Shown in pieces: positions 44,401 to 57,221 of a stretch of 64,000 bases of DNA. Where the stretch lies: the NCBI GenBank assembly GCA_035236585.1, contig CP141136.1:55321136-55385135 (forward strand). The letters run 5' to 3'. The stretch's first letter is position 1; each line of letters begins with the position of its first letter. The stretch comes from Warburgia ugandensis. Lineage: Eukaryota > Streptophyta > Magnoliopsida > Canellales > Canellaceae. The notes beneath the pieces are model-generated. The model did not search any database. It saw only the letters and a list, made by a program, of their open reading frames with translations, and was not told the DNA's origin. A program made the position numbers and the translations under genes.

Positions 44401-47313
44401 CATTTTTGTAATTAAAAGATTAAAAAAAATCACCATTTGTGGCGTTGTGAAATAATGTAACTACTCGAATTTTAAATTACTATTTAGAAGATTGGATTGA
44501 ACAGAAGGATGAATGTTTTATAAATTTTGAATTGAAAATTTGTTGAAAATATTCTCATAATTAGATTATATTTGAAAATGGAATCCAACGACACAAAGAA
44601 CACAAAAAACGGAGCTCAAATGAAAAAGTTATGAGCATTTGAAGTTGAAGGACATTTTGGTAATTAATATACTTAAAAAAGGATTCAAAATGCAGGAGGC
44701 CGCTTTGATAATAACACTTGCCCTTCGTCTTCGCATCTACACCTCATTTGCACCGCATCTGCGGTGAAAAAGATGTTAGGGGATTGCACCACCTACCTTT
44801 GGTTTCCGTTTGCAGTGTCAAGAAATAATGTAATTACTCACATTTTAAAGTCCTATTTGGAAGATTGGATTGAATAGTTGGATGAATATTTTATAAATTG
44901 AGAATTGAGAATTTGTTGAAAATATTCTCATAATTAGATTTTATTTAAAAAATAGAATCTAATGACACAAAGAACACTAAAAAATAATATAACTACTCAA
45001 AATTTAAAATCCTATTTGAAAGATTGAACTGAATAGAAGGATGAATATTTTATAAATTCAAAAGTGAGAATTTGTTGAAAATATTCTCATAATTTAATTT
45101 TATTCAAAAAATAGAATCCAACGACACAAAGAATGCTGAAAATGAAGTTTAGATGAAATAGTTATGCGCATTTGAAGTTGAAGGGCATTTTAGTAATTAA
45201 AATGTAGGGGGGTTGTTTTGATAATGACACCCTCCCTCCATCTCTCTCTCTACATCGAGAAGATGGTGGCGGTCACACTACCCACATCTAGTCACCATTT
45301 GCAATGTTAGAAAATAATGTATCCACTTGAATTTTAAAGTCCTATTTGGAAAATTGAATTGAATAGGAGCATTAATGTTTTGTAAATTGAGAATTGAGAA
45401 TTTGTTGAAAATATTCTCATAATTAGATTTTATTTAAAAAATAGAATCCAAAGACACAAAGAACACAGAAAACGAAATTTAGATGAAAAAGTTATGAGCA
45501 TTAGAAATTGAAAGGCATTTTGGTAATTAAAAGATTAAAAAATAATTCAAAATGAAGGGGCAATTTTGATAATGACACTTTCCCTCCGTCTCTGCGTTTG
45601 CATCGAGAAAGACGGTAGATAATCATGCCGCCCACCTCTGGTCATCGTTTATGGCACTGGGAAGTAATGTAACTACCCGAATGTTAAAGTTCTATTTGGA
45701 AGATTGGATTGAACAGGATGATGAATGTTTTTATAAATTTTGAATGGAGAACTTTTTGAAAATATTCTCATAATTAGATTCTATTCCAAAAATAAAATCC
45801 AACGAGATAAAGAATACTATAATCAGAGTTTGGATTAAAATTTTATGAGCGTTACAAATTGAAAGGTATTTTGGTAATTAAAATTAAAAAAAAAGATTTC
45901 AAAATGAATGGGCAATTTTGACAATGACACTCTTCGTCTCTGCATTTATGTCGAGAAAGAAGGTAGGCGATTGTGCCGCCCACGTCTTGTAACCATCTGC
46001 AGCGTTGAAAAATAATATAACTACCCAAATTTTAAAGTCCCATTTGAAATATTGGATTGAACTAGAGGATGAATGTTTTATAAATTTTGAATTGAGAATT
46101 TGTTTAAAATATTTTTATAATTAGATTCTATTAAAAAAATAGAATCCAATAACATAAAGAACACTAAAAATGGAGTTTAAAAGAAAAAGTTATGAGCATA
46201 AAAAATTGAAGGCAATTTGATAATTAAAAGATTAAAAAAAAGGAGGCAATTTTGATAATGACACTCACTCTCCCTTCGACTTTGTGTTTGCGTCGAGAAA
46301 GATGATAGGAGGTTGTGCTGCCCACCTCTTTTCATTGTTTGTAACACCGAAAAATAATGTAATTGCCCGAATTTTAAAGTCCTATTTGGAAGATTGGATT
46401 GAATAGGAGGATAAATGTTTTATAAATTTTGAATTGATAATTTGTTAAAAATATTCTCAGAATTAGATTCTATTTAAAAAATAAAATCTAACGACACAAA
46501 GAACATAGAAAACAGAGTTGGGATGAAAACGTTATGAGCATTTGAAGTTGAAGGGCATTTTGGTAATTAAAAGATTCAAAAAAGGATTCAAAATGCAAGG
46601 AGCTGTTTTGATAATGACACCCTCTCTCGTCTCCCTATTTGCATTGAGAAGGATGGCAAGCGGTTGTAGCACCCACCTTCGGTCACCATTTGTGGTGTTG
46701 AAAAATAATGTAACTACCAGAATTTTAAGGTTTTATTTGGAAGATTTGATTGAACAAGAGGATGAATGTTTTATAAATTTTGAATTGAGATTTTGTTAAA
46801 AATATTCTCATAATTAGATTTGATTTGAAAAATGGAATCCAACGATACAAAGAGCACTAAAAATGGAGTTTAGATGAAAAAGTTATGAGCATTTGAAGTT
46901 GAAGGGCATTTTTGTAATTTAAGACTAAAAAAAGGATTCAAAACGCAGGGGCAATTTTGATAACCACACCTTCCCTCTGTCTCTGCGTCCGCATTATGTC
47001 TGCACTGCATCTGTGCTGAGAAAGATGCTAGGCGGTCAAGCCACCCACCTTTGGTCACCGTTTGCGGCGTCAAAAAATAATGTAACTGCCCAAATTTTGA
47101 AGTCCTATTTAGAAGATTGGATTGAACAAAAGGATGAATGTTTTATATATTTTGGATTGAGAATTTGTTGAAAAAATTCTCATAATTAGTTTCGATAAGA
47201 AAAATGAAATTCAACGATGCAAAGAACATTGAAAATGTGATTTGGATGAAAATTTTATGAGCATTAGAAATTGAAGGAAATTTTTGTAATTAAAAGATTA
47301 AAAAAGGATTCAA

Positions 47314-47441
47314 CCTTGCTTGTAGTTTTCTTTTTTTCATCGAGATTGGGTTGGTGTTCAGTGTACATTACTGTATCGAAAAGAATGCACTAGATGGATG
47401 CCCGGGCATTGAGAAGGAAGGATGCTTTCAAAGGTGAAGCA
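47314..47441. other. Non-satellite insertion of ~128 bp inside one monomer
   Basis: The monomer runs to GGATTCAA, then unrelated sequence (CCTTGCTTGTAGTTTTC to AAAGGTGAAGCAA) follows, and the monomer resumes at GGACAATTTTGATAATGAC. About eight monomer bases are missing at the join. Origin unknown. Confidence 0.8.
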
Positions 47442-50400
47442 AGGACAATTTTGATAATGACACCCTCCCTTCGTCTCTGCGTTTGCGCCGAGAAAGATGG
47501 TAGGCGGTCGTGCCGCCCACCTCTTATCACCATTTGCGGTGTCGAAAAATAATGTAACTACTCAAATATGAAGTCCTATTTGGAAGATTGGATTGAATAG
47601 GAGGATAAATGTTTTATAAATTTTGAACTGAGAATTTGTTGAAAATTTCTCATAATTAGATTTCATTTGAAAAATAGAATCCAACAATACAAAGAACACA
47701 GAAAACGGAGTTCGAATGAAAAAGTTATGAGCATTTGAAATTAAAGGGCACTTTGGTAACTAAAAGTTTAAAAAATAGGATTCAAAATGCAAGGAGCTGT
47801 TTTGAATACGACACCCTCCCTCCATCTCCCTGTCTCCATCAAGAAAGATGGTAGGTGGTCGCGCTGCCAACCTCCGATCACCGTTTGTAACGCCAAAAAG
47901 TAATGTATCTACCTGAATGTTAAAATACACTTATAATTAGATTCTATTTGAAAAATGGAATATGATGACACAAACAACACTAAAAATGGAATTTGGATGA
48001 AAAAGACATGAGCATTTGAAGTTGAAGGGTATTTTGGTAATTAAAATATTTTAAATATGGATTCAAAATGTGGAATGTTGTTTTGATAATGACACCCTCC
48101 CTTCGTCTCCGTGTCTACATTGCGTTTGCATTGAGAAAGACGATAAGAGGTTGTGCCACCTACATCTGGTCATCATTTGTTGCACCAAAAAATAATGTAA
48201 CTATGCAAATTTTAAAGTCCTATTTAGAAGATTGGATTGAACATGAGGATGAATGTTTTATAAATTTTGAATTGAGAATTTGTTGAAAATATTCTTATAA
48301 TTAGATTATATTCAAAAATGAAATCTAACGACACAAATAACATTGAAAATGGAGTTCGAATGAAAATGTTATGGGCATTTGAAGTTGAAGGGCATATTGG
48401 TATTTAAAATATTAAGAAAAGGATTCAAAATGCAATGGCCGTTTTGATAGCGACACCCTTCCTCCATCTCCCCTTCTACACTGCATTTGTGTCTAGAAAG
48501 ATGGCAGGCGGTCCCACCACCTACCTCTGATCACTGTTTGCAATGCTAGGAAATAATGTAATTACTTAAAATTTAAAGTCCTATTTGGAAGATTGGATTG
48601 AACAGTTAGATGAATATTTTATAAAATTTGAATTGAGAATTTGTTGAAAATATTTTCATAATTAGATTTTATTCAAAAAATGGAATCCAATGACACAAAG
48701 AACACTGAAGATAGAGCTTAGATGAAAAAGTTATAAGCATTTGAAGTTGAATGATATTTTTGTAATTAAAATTTTTTTTTTAAAGAATTCAAAATGCAAG
48801 GGATGTTTTGATAATGACACCCTCTCCTTCTCTACATTTGCGTCACATATGCACCACGACAACACCGAGAAAGACGGGAGGTTGCACCACCCCCCTTCAG
48901 CCACTATTTGTGGCATCGAAAAATAATGTAACTACCTGAATTTTAAAGTCTTATTTGAAAGATTGGATTGAACAAAAGGATGAATGTTTTATAAATTTTG
49001 AATTGATATTTTGTTAAAAATATTCTCATAATTAGATTCTATTCGAAAAATGGAATCTAAAGATACAAAGAATACTGAAAACGGAGTTTGTATGAAAAAG
49101 TTATGAGCATTTGAAGTTGAAGAGCATTTTAGTAATTAAAAGATTAAAAAAGAAGAAGAAAGGATTCAAAATATAGGGGCAATTTTAATAACAACACCCT
49201 CCCTCCTTTGCGTCTACGTCGAGAAAGATGGTAGGCAGTTGCGTCGCCCACATTTAGTCACCATTTGCAACACTAGGAAATAATGTAATTATCTAAATTT
49301 TAAGTTCTTATTTAGAAAATTGGATTGAACAAGAAGATGAATGTTTTATAAATTTTGAATTGAGATTTTGTTGAAAATATTCTCATAGTTAGATTCTATT
49401 CAAAAAATGAAATCTAACGACACAAAGAAAACTGAAAATAGAGTTCGATGAAAAAGTTATGAGCATTTGAAGTTGAAGGGCATTTTTGTAATTAAAAGAT
49501 TTTTAAAAAAGTATCCAAAACACTAGGGGCAATTTTGATAATGACACCCTCACTTTGTTTGCGTCGCATCCGCACCGAGAAACACGATAGGTGATCTCAT
49601 GAACCACCTTTAATAAACGTTTGTGGCATCAAGAAATAATGTAACAGTACGAATTTTAAAGTCCTACTTAGAAGATTGAATTGAACTAGAGGATGAATGT
49701 TTTATAAATTTTGAATTGAGAATTTGTTGAAAATATTCTGATAATTAGATTCTATTTGAAAAATAGAATCCAACGACATAAAGAACATTGAAAATGGAGT
49801 TTGAATAAAAAAATTATGAGCATTAGAAATTGAAGGGTATTTTTGTAACTAAAAGACTACAAAAAAAGGATTCAAAATGCATAGGCAATTTTTATAGTGA
49901 CACCCTCCCTTCATCTCTGCGTTTGCATCAAGAAAGATGATAGGTGATTGCACCACCTACCTCTTGTTACTATTTGTGATGCCAAAAAATAATGTAACTA
50001 CTCGAATTTTAAAATCCTATTTGAAAGACTAGATTGAACAGGAGGATGAATGTTTTATAAATTTTGAAATTTGAATTTGTTGAAAATATTCTCATAATTA
50101 GATTATATTCAAAAAATGAAATCCAATGCACAAAGAATACAGAAAATGGAGTTTGGAGGAAAAATATATGAGCATTTGAAGTTGAAGGGCATTTTGGTAA
50201 CTAAAAGATTAAAAAAGATGATTCAACAAGCATTGGGCCATTTTAACAATGACACCCTCCCTTCGTCTCCTCATTTGCGACGAGAAAGATGGTAAACAGT
50301 TGCGCCGATCACCTCCGATCACCGTTTGCAACCCAAAAAATAATGTAACTATCTGAATTTTAAAGTCCTATTTAGAGGATTGTATTGAATAGGAGGATGA

Positions 50401-51369
50401 ATGTTTTATAAATTTTAAATTGATAATTTGTAGAAAATATTTTTATAATTAGATTCCATTTCTAGTGAAATAAAGAACACTAAAAAGGGACTTTGGATGA
50501 AATAGTTATGAGCATTTGAAGTTGAAGGGCATTTTGATAATTAAAAAAATTAAAAAATAGATTCAAAATGAAGGGGTTGTTTTGATAACGACACCCTCCC
50601 TCCGTCTTCACATATGCGCTGAGAAAGACGGTAGGAGGTCGCGCCACCCGCCTTCAATCACCATTTATTGTGCCAGGAAATAATGTAACTACCCAAATTT
50701 TAAAGTCCTATTTGGAAGATTGGATTGAATAGGAGGATGAATGCTTTATAAATTCTAAATTGAGAAATTGTTGAAAACATTCTCATTATTAGATTCTATT
50801 CGAAAATGGATTTCAATGACACAAAGAACACTGAAAATGAAATTCGAATAAAAAAGTTACAAGTATTTGAAGTTGAAGTGCATTTTGGTAATTAAAATAT
50901 AAAAAAAAAAAAAGGATTCAAAACGTATGGTCCATTTTGATAACAACACCTTCACTACATCTTTGTGTTTGCACTTCGTCTATGCCAAGAAAGGCAATAA
51001 GCAGTTGCGCCACCCACCTCCAATCACTGTCTACAGTGCTAGGAAATAATGTAATTATCCAAAATTTAAAGTCTTATTTGAAAGATTGGATTGAACAATT
51101 GGATGAATGTTTTATAAATTTTGAATTGAGAATTTGTTGAAAATATTCTCATAATTAGGCTCTATTCGAAAAATGGAATCCAACGGCATAAAGAATACTA
51201 AAATAGAGTCCGAATGAAAAAATTATAAGCATTTGAAGTTGAAGGGTATTTTTGTAATTAAAAGATTAAAAAAAAGGATTCAAAATGTAGGGGGTAGGTT
51301 TGATAACGATGCCCTCCCTCCGTTTATGTGTCTGCGCCACATCAACCGTATCTGCGGGGAGAAAGATGG

Positions 51370-51530
51370 TAGGCAATCGAGCTACCCATCTTGGGTCACT
51401 ACTTATGGCATCGAAAAATAATGAAACTACCTAAATTTTAAAGTCCTAGTAGGTAGTTGCGCCGCTCATCTCGAGTCACTACTTATGCCATTGAAAAATA
51501 ATGAAACTACCCCCAATTTTAAAGTCCTAT
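51370..51530. repeat. Partial duplication inside a satellite monomer
   Basis: The block TCACTACTTATG.CAT.GAAAAATAATGAAACTAC to AAAGTCCTA occurs twice, at about 51395 and 51474, an ~80-bp direct duplication limited to the GC-rich end of one monomer. Confidence 0.8.
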
Positions 51531-54500
51531 TTGGAATATTGAATTAAATAGGAGGATGAATATTTTATAAATTTAGAAGTGAGAATTTGTTGAAAATATT
51601 CTCATAATTAGATTCTAATAAAAAATGAAATCCAATGACATAAAGAACATTGAAAACGAAGTTTGGATGAAAAAGTTATGAGCATTTGAAGTTGACGAGC
51701 ATTTTAGTAATTAAAAGATTAAAAAAAGGATTCAAAATGCTGGCGGCTGTTTTGATAACGACTCCCTCCCTTCGTCTCCTTGTTTGCATTGAGAAAGACG
51801 GTAGGCAATCGCACCACTCATCTCTGGTCGCCATTTGCTGCGACGAAAAATAATGTACTTGCCTGAATTTTAATGTCCTATTTGAAAGATTGGATTGAAC
51901 AAAAGGATTAATGCTTTAAAAATTTTGAATTGAGAATTTGTAAAAAATATTCTCGTAATTAGATTTTGTTGGAAAAATAGAATCCAATGACACAAAGAAC
52001 ACAGAAAATGTTGCTCGAATGAAAAAGTTATAAACATTTGAAGTTGAAGGGCATTTTGATAATTAAAAGATTCAAAAAAGGATTCAAAATGCATGAGGCT
52101 ACTTTGTTAACGACACCCTCCCTTCGTCTCCGCGACTGTGCTAAGAAAGACGGTAGGTGGTCGCATCACCCACCTCCAGTCACTGTTTGCAGCACTGAGA
52201 AATAATGTAACTATTCCAATTTTGAAGTCCTATTTGGAAGATTGGACTGATCAGGAGGATGAATGTTTTATAAATTTTGAATTGAGATTTTGTTAAAAAT
52301 ATTCTCATAATTAGATTCTATTTAAAAAATAGAATCCAATTACATAGACCAATGAAAACGGAGTTCAGACGAAAAAGTTATGGGCATTTGAAATTGAAGG
52401 GCATTTTATTAATTAAAATATTTTAAAAAAGGATTCAAAACTCAGGGACTATTTTGATAAGGACATCCTCCTGTGTCTGCATCGTGTTTGCATCGAGAAA
52501 GATGATAGGTGATCGCATCACCCACCTTCGATCACTGTTTTCAACGTCGAGAAATAATGTAATTACCCAAATTTTAAAGTCCTATTTGGAAGATTGGATT
52601 GAACAATTGGATGAATGTTTTATAAATTTTGAATTGAGAATTTGTTGAAAATATTCTCATAATTAGATTTTATTCGAAAAATGGAATCTAATGGTACAAA
52701 GAACATTGAAAATAGAGTTCAAATGAAAAAGTTATGAGTATTTGAAGTTGAAGGGCATTTTAATAATTAAAATTTTAAAAAAAGATTCAAAATGCAGTGG
52801 ATCATTTTGATAGAGGCTCCCTCCCTCCATCTCCCTTCTACACTGTCTGCACCGCGTTTGCATGGAGAAAGATGGTAGGCAGTTGTGCACCCATCTTTGG
52901 TCACTGTTTGCGGAGTGAGAAAATAATGTAACTATCCAAAATTTTAAAGTCCTATTTGGATTATTGCAGTGAATAGGAGGATGAGTATTTTATAAATTTA
53001 GAGGTGAGAATTTGTTGAAAATATTCTTATAATTAGATTCTATTCAAAAAATAGAATCTAACGACATAAAGAAGATTGAAAACAAAGTTTTTTGAAAAAT
53101 TTATGAGCATTTGAAGTTGATGAGCATTTTAGTAATTGAAAGATTGAAAAAATGGATTCAAAATGCAGGGGCCGTTTTGATAATGACCCCTCCCTCCGTC
53201 TCCCTATTTTCGTTGAGAAAGATGGTAGGCGGTAGCATCGCCCACCTTCGGTTACCATTGCAGCGTTCAAAAATAATGTATCTACTTAGATTGAACAGGA
53301 AGAGGTTTTATAAATTTTGAATTGAGAATTTGTTGAAAATATTCTCATAATTAGATTCTATTTGAAAAATGGAATCCAACAATACAAAGAACACTGAAAA
53401 CGTAGGATGAAAAAGTTATGAGCATTTAAAGTTGAAGGGCATTTTGATTATTAAAAGATTAAAAAAAGGATTCAAAATGCAAGGGGCCGCTTGATAACAA
53501 TACCCTTCCTTTGTCTCCAAGACTGTGCAGAGAAAGACGGTAGGCAGTCACACTACTCACCTCCTATGATTGTTTGTAGTGTTGGAAAATATCTTATTTG
53601 GAAGTTTGGATTAAACAGGAGGATGAACATTTTATAAATTTTGAATTGAAATTTTATTGAAAATATTCTCATAATTAGATTTATTCAAAAAATAAAATCC
53701 AACAACATAAAGAAAACTGAAGATGTAGTTTGAATGAAAAGCTTATGAGCATTTTATGTTGAAGGGCATTTTTATAATTAAAAGATTCAAAATGCATGAG
53801 CTATTTTGATAACAACACCCTCCCTCCTCAACGTCTGCATCAAGAAAGACTGTAAGTGGTCACATTGCCCACCTTCCGTCACCGTTTACAACACCGAGAA
53901 ATAATATAACTACCCAAATTTTAAAGTCTTATTTGAAAGATTGGATTAAACAAGAGGATAAATGTTTTATAAATTTTGAATTAAGATTTTGTTGAAAACA
54001 TTCTCATAATTAGATTATATTTGAAAAATGGAATTGAATGACACAGAACAATGAAAACGGAGTTCGAATGAAAAAGTTATAAGCATTTGAAGTTAAAAGG
54101 CATTTTTGTATTTAAAAGATTAAAAAAAAGGAATCAAAATGCATGGGACAATTTTGATAATTCCACCCTCCCTCTGTCTTCGCGTCTATGTCTCGTTTGC
54201 AGTGTGTCTACACCAAGAAAGATGGTAGGCGGTTGTGCCGCCCACCTTCGGTCACTGTTTGTGGCACCTGAAAATAATGTAATTACCCAAATTTTAAAGT
54301 CTCATTTGGAAGATTGAATTAAGCTGGAGGATGAATGTTTTATAAATTTTGACTTGAGAAATTTTATGAAAATATCATCATAATTAGATTCTATTCGAAA
54401 ATAGAATCCAATGACGCAAAGAACACTTGAAGCAAATTTTAGATGAAAAAGTTATGAGCATTAGAAATTAAAGGGCATTCTTATAATTAAAAGATTTAAA

Positions 54501-56840
54501 GAAATGATTCAAAATGCAGGGGCAATTTTGATAATGATACCCTCTATCTCCACGTCTCCGCAAAAAAATTGGTAGGCAGTCGCGTTGCCCACCTCTTATC
54601 ACCGTTTATGGTGCCTGGAAATATTGTAACTACTCGAATTTTAAGGTCCTATTTGGAAGATTAGACTGAACAAGAGGATAAATGTTTTATAAATTTTGAA
54701 TTGAGAATTTGCTAAAAATATTCTCATAATTAGATTTTATTCGAAAAATGGAATCCAACGATACAAAGAATATAGAAAATAGAGTTAGGATGAAAAAGTT
54801 ATGAGCGTTTGAAGTTGAAGGGAATTTTAGTAATTGAAAGATTAGAAAAAAGGATTAAAAAAGAAAGACAGTAGGCAGTTGCATCGCCCACCTCCGATCA
54901 CCGCTTGTGGCAATAAAAAATAATGTAACTACCTGAATTTTAAAGTCTTATTTAAAAGATTGAACTGAACAGGAAGATGAATGTTTTATCAATTTTGAAT
55001 TGAGAATTTGTTGAAAATATTCTCATTATTATATTCTATCCAAAAATAGAATCCAACAACACAAAGAACACATAAAACAGACTTCTGATGAAAAATTTAT
55101 GAGCATTTGAAGTTGAAAGGCATTGAAGTAATTAAAATATTTTAAAAAAAGATTCAAAATGTAGGAGGCCATTTTGATAATGACACCCTCCCTCATCTTC
55201 TAGTCTGCATCGAGAAAGATAGTAGGCAGTGGAGCCGCCCACCTCTAATTACCGTTTGTGGCATCAAGAAATAATGTAAGTAGCCAAATTTTATAGTCCT
55301 ATTTGGAAGTCCAAATTGAACAGGTTGATGAATGTTTTATAAATTTTGAATTGAGAATTTGTTGAAAATAATATCATAATTAGATTCTATTTGAAAAATA
55401 GAATCCAAGGGCACAAAGAACACTAAAAACGGAGTTTGGATGAAAAAGTTATGAGCATTTGAAGTAGAAGGGCATTTTGGTAATTAAAATATTTAAAAAA
55501 TAGATTCAAAATGGTGGGGGCTGTTTTGATAATGACACACTCTCTCTGTTTGTGCTTTTATACTGTGTCTGTTCCGAGAAAGACGGTAGGAGGTCGGGCC
55601 ACCTAAGCCAGTCATCGTTTGTTGCATCGAAAAATAGTGTAAATATCTGAAATTTAAATTCATATTTGAAAGATTAGATTAAATGATGAATGTTTTATAA
55701 ATTCCTATGTAGTCACAGGCGCAACTAGTCGCTAGGCACAAAACGGCTCTAGCTTGCGACTCGGCTTCAGGTAGGCGCAAGCGACTAGTCGCACCCCTGG
55801 GTGCGCCTTGTTCCTAATGCACCCCCGATTCCAGGCGCAGGGTAAGTCACTTAAAACCCTACTTTTCGATTATTATTTTTTCATTCTTCTTCTTCCCCAT
55901 TCCATTGCTTCCTTTCTGAACAAGTGATCTTCCTTCCTTGTTTAAAGCCCATTTCAAGTATTTGAGATAAGATTGTGACTTTTATTTATTTCCTTCTTTT
56001 TTTTTTCTTTTTTCTTTTTTTTCTGTAACAATACAATAAAAACTAGTACCATTTTTTAATTTTTTTATGCATAATGCTTCATTTTTTCTTTGAAAACAAC
56101 AAATCCATACTCTAAAGCTAAAAATGATAACTGCATTTCATTCTTTCCATCTGTTTTCACTGATTTAGTGTATTATGTATTATATTTGTAGTTTTTTATA
56201 TTTTTTTTACCAAAAATGTAAAATACATTAGTAATTTGTATTTTTTAAAAACAAATATGCATATTTTCACCATTATAATGCTAAAAATGACTGACCCATG
56301 AGCTTCATGTACTCTTTTTGTTATTGTCTTTTTTTGTTGTTGTTATTTTTGACAAAAAACAGTGAAAAACAGTAAGGGTTTTATTTATTTATTTTTGTTT
56401 TGTAGCAAATGTGTAAATGCCACCATAGAAATGCTAAAAACAACTTATCAATAGAATCTTTTGATGTTTTTTCTTACTTTTTTTGTTTTTGTTTTTTCAC
56501 TAAAAACAGTAATTTTTTTAATTTAGTAATTTTTTTATAGTAAATGTGTAACATCACCATTATAATGCTGAAAGCAACTTATTCATGGACTGACTCCTTA
56601 GATGTTTTTTCTCCCAATTTTTTTGTTATTTGTCACTAAAAAATAGTTAAACATAGTAATTTTTTTGTTCCTAAGTTTTGTTTTGTTTCCATAACCTTCA
56701 TATTGTTCTATATTTCTTACTTTTGTATTGTTATTTATTTTATTTTGTTGTTCTATTTGTTTGCAGGGTTCCTCTTTTGATTGCTCGATTTTTTTTTATT
56801 CCCCTCTAATAGGTTCATATATTCCTATTGATACTACAAT

Positions 56841-57148
56841 ATGTCATCATCAAGGGGCTCCACCAATGCTTCTTCTAGGTCAATGGATCTAGAGTGGGAG
56901 TATGGAGAAGCACGGGATCCAAATGACAAAAATTTGGTATGGTGCAAGCTTTGTGGAAATAGATATAGTAGTGGGATATTCAAATTAAAGCAACATTTGA
57001 CAAGTGGCATAGGAATGCCAAAAAATGCTCTCTAGTCACTCCTGAGATATAAGAAAATTTTAGATTATAAGAATGAAACAAAGAAGAGGAAAGACTAGAG
57101 AGAGAATAACAAAGGAGATAAAATAGCTAGAAAATTTGTTTAGCTTGC

Positions 57149-57221
<73 letters not shown>

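Larger units (their letters stand above)
41454..55704 (+). repeat. Satellite array, left part (about 41 monomers of ~350 bp)
   Basis: Head-to-tail monomers averaging about 347 bp. Each carries, in order, TTGAATTGAGAATTTGTTGA, AATATTCTCATAATTAGATT, GGAATCCAACGACACAAAGA, AAAAAGTTATGAGCATTTGA, AGTTGAAGGGCATTTTGGTA, TTTTGATAATGACACCCTCC, a GC-rich block around GAGAAAGACGGTAGGCGGTC and ACCTCCGGTCACCGTTTGCG, then AATAATGTAACTACCCGAAT and GGAAGATTGGATTGAACAGG. Examples of the TTATGAG anchor: 41560, 41921, 42281, 42631, 42985, 43338. Monomers differ by perhaps 10-25 percent, and short deletions occur. Confidence 0.97.

Noticed and set aside
46542-54317. Open frames of 60-85 codons in satellite monomers as genes
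   Set aside because: They are repeats of one monomer, broken by indels and stops in most copies, with no start context or known domain.
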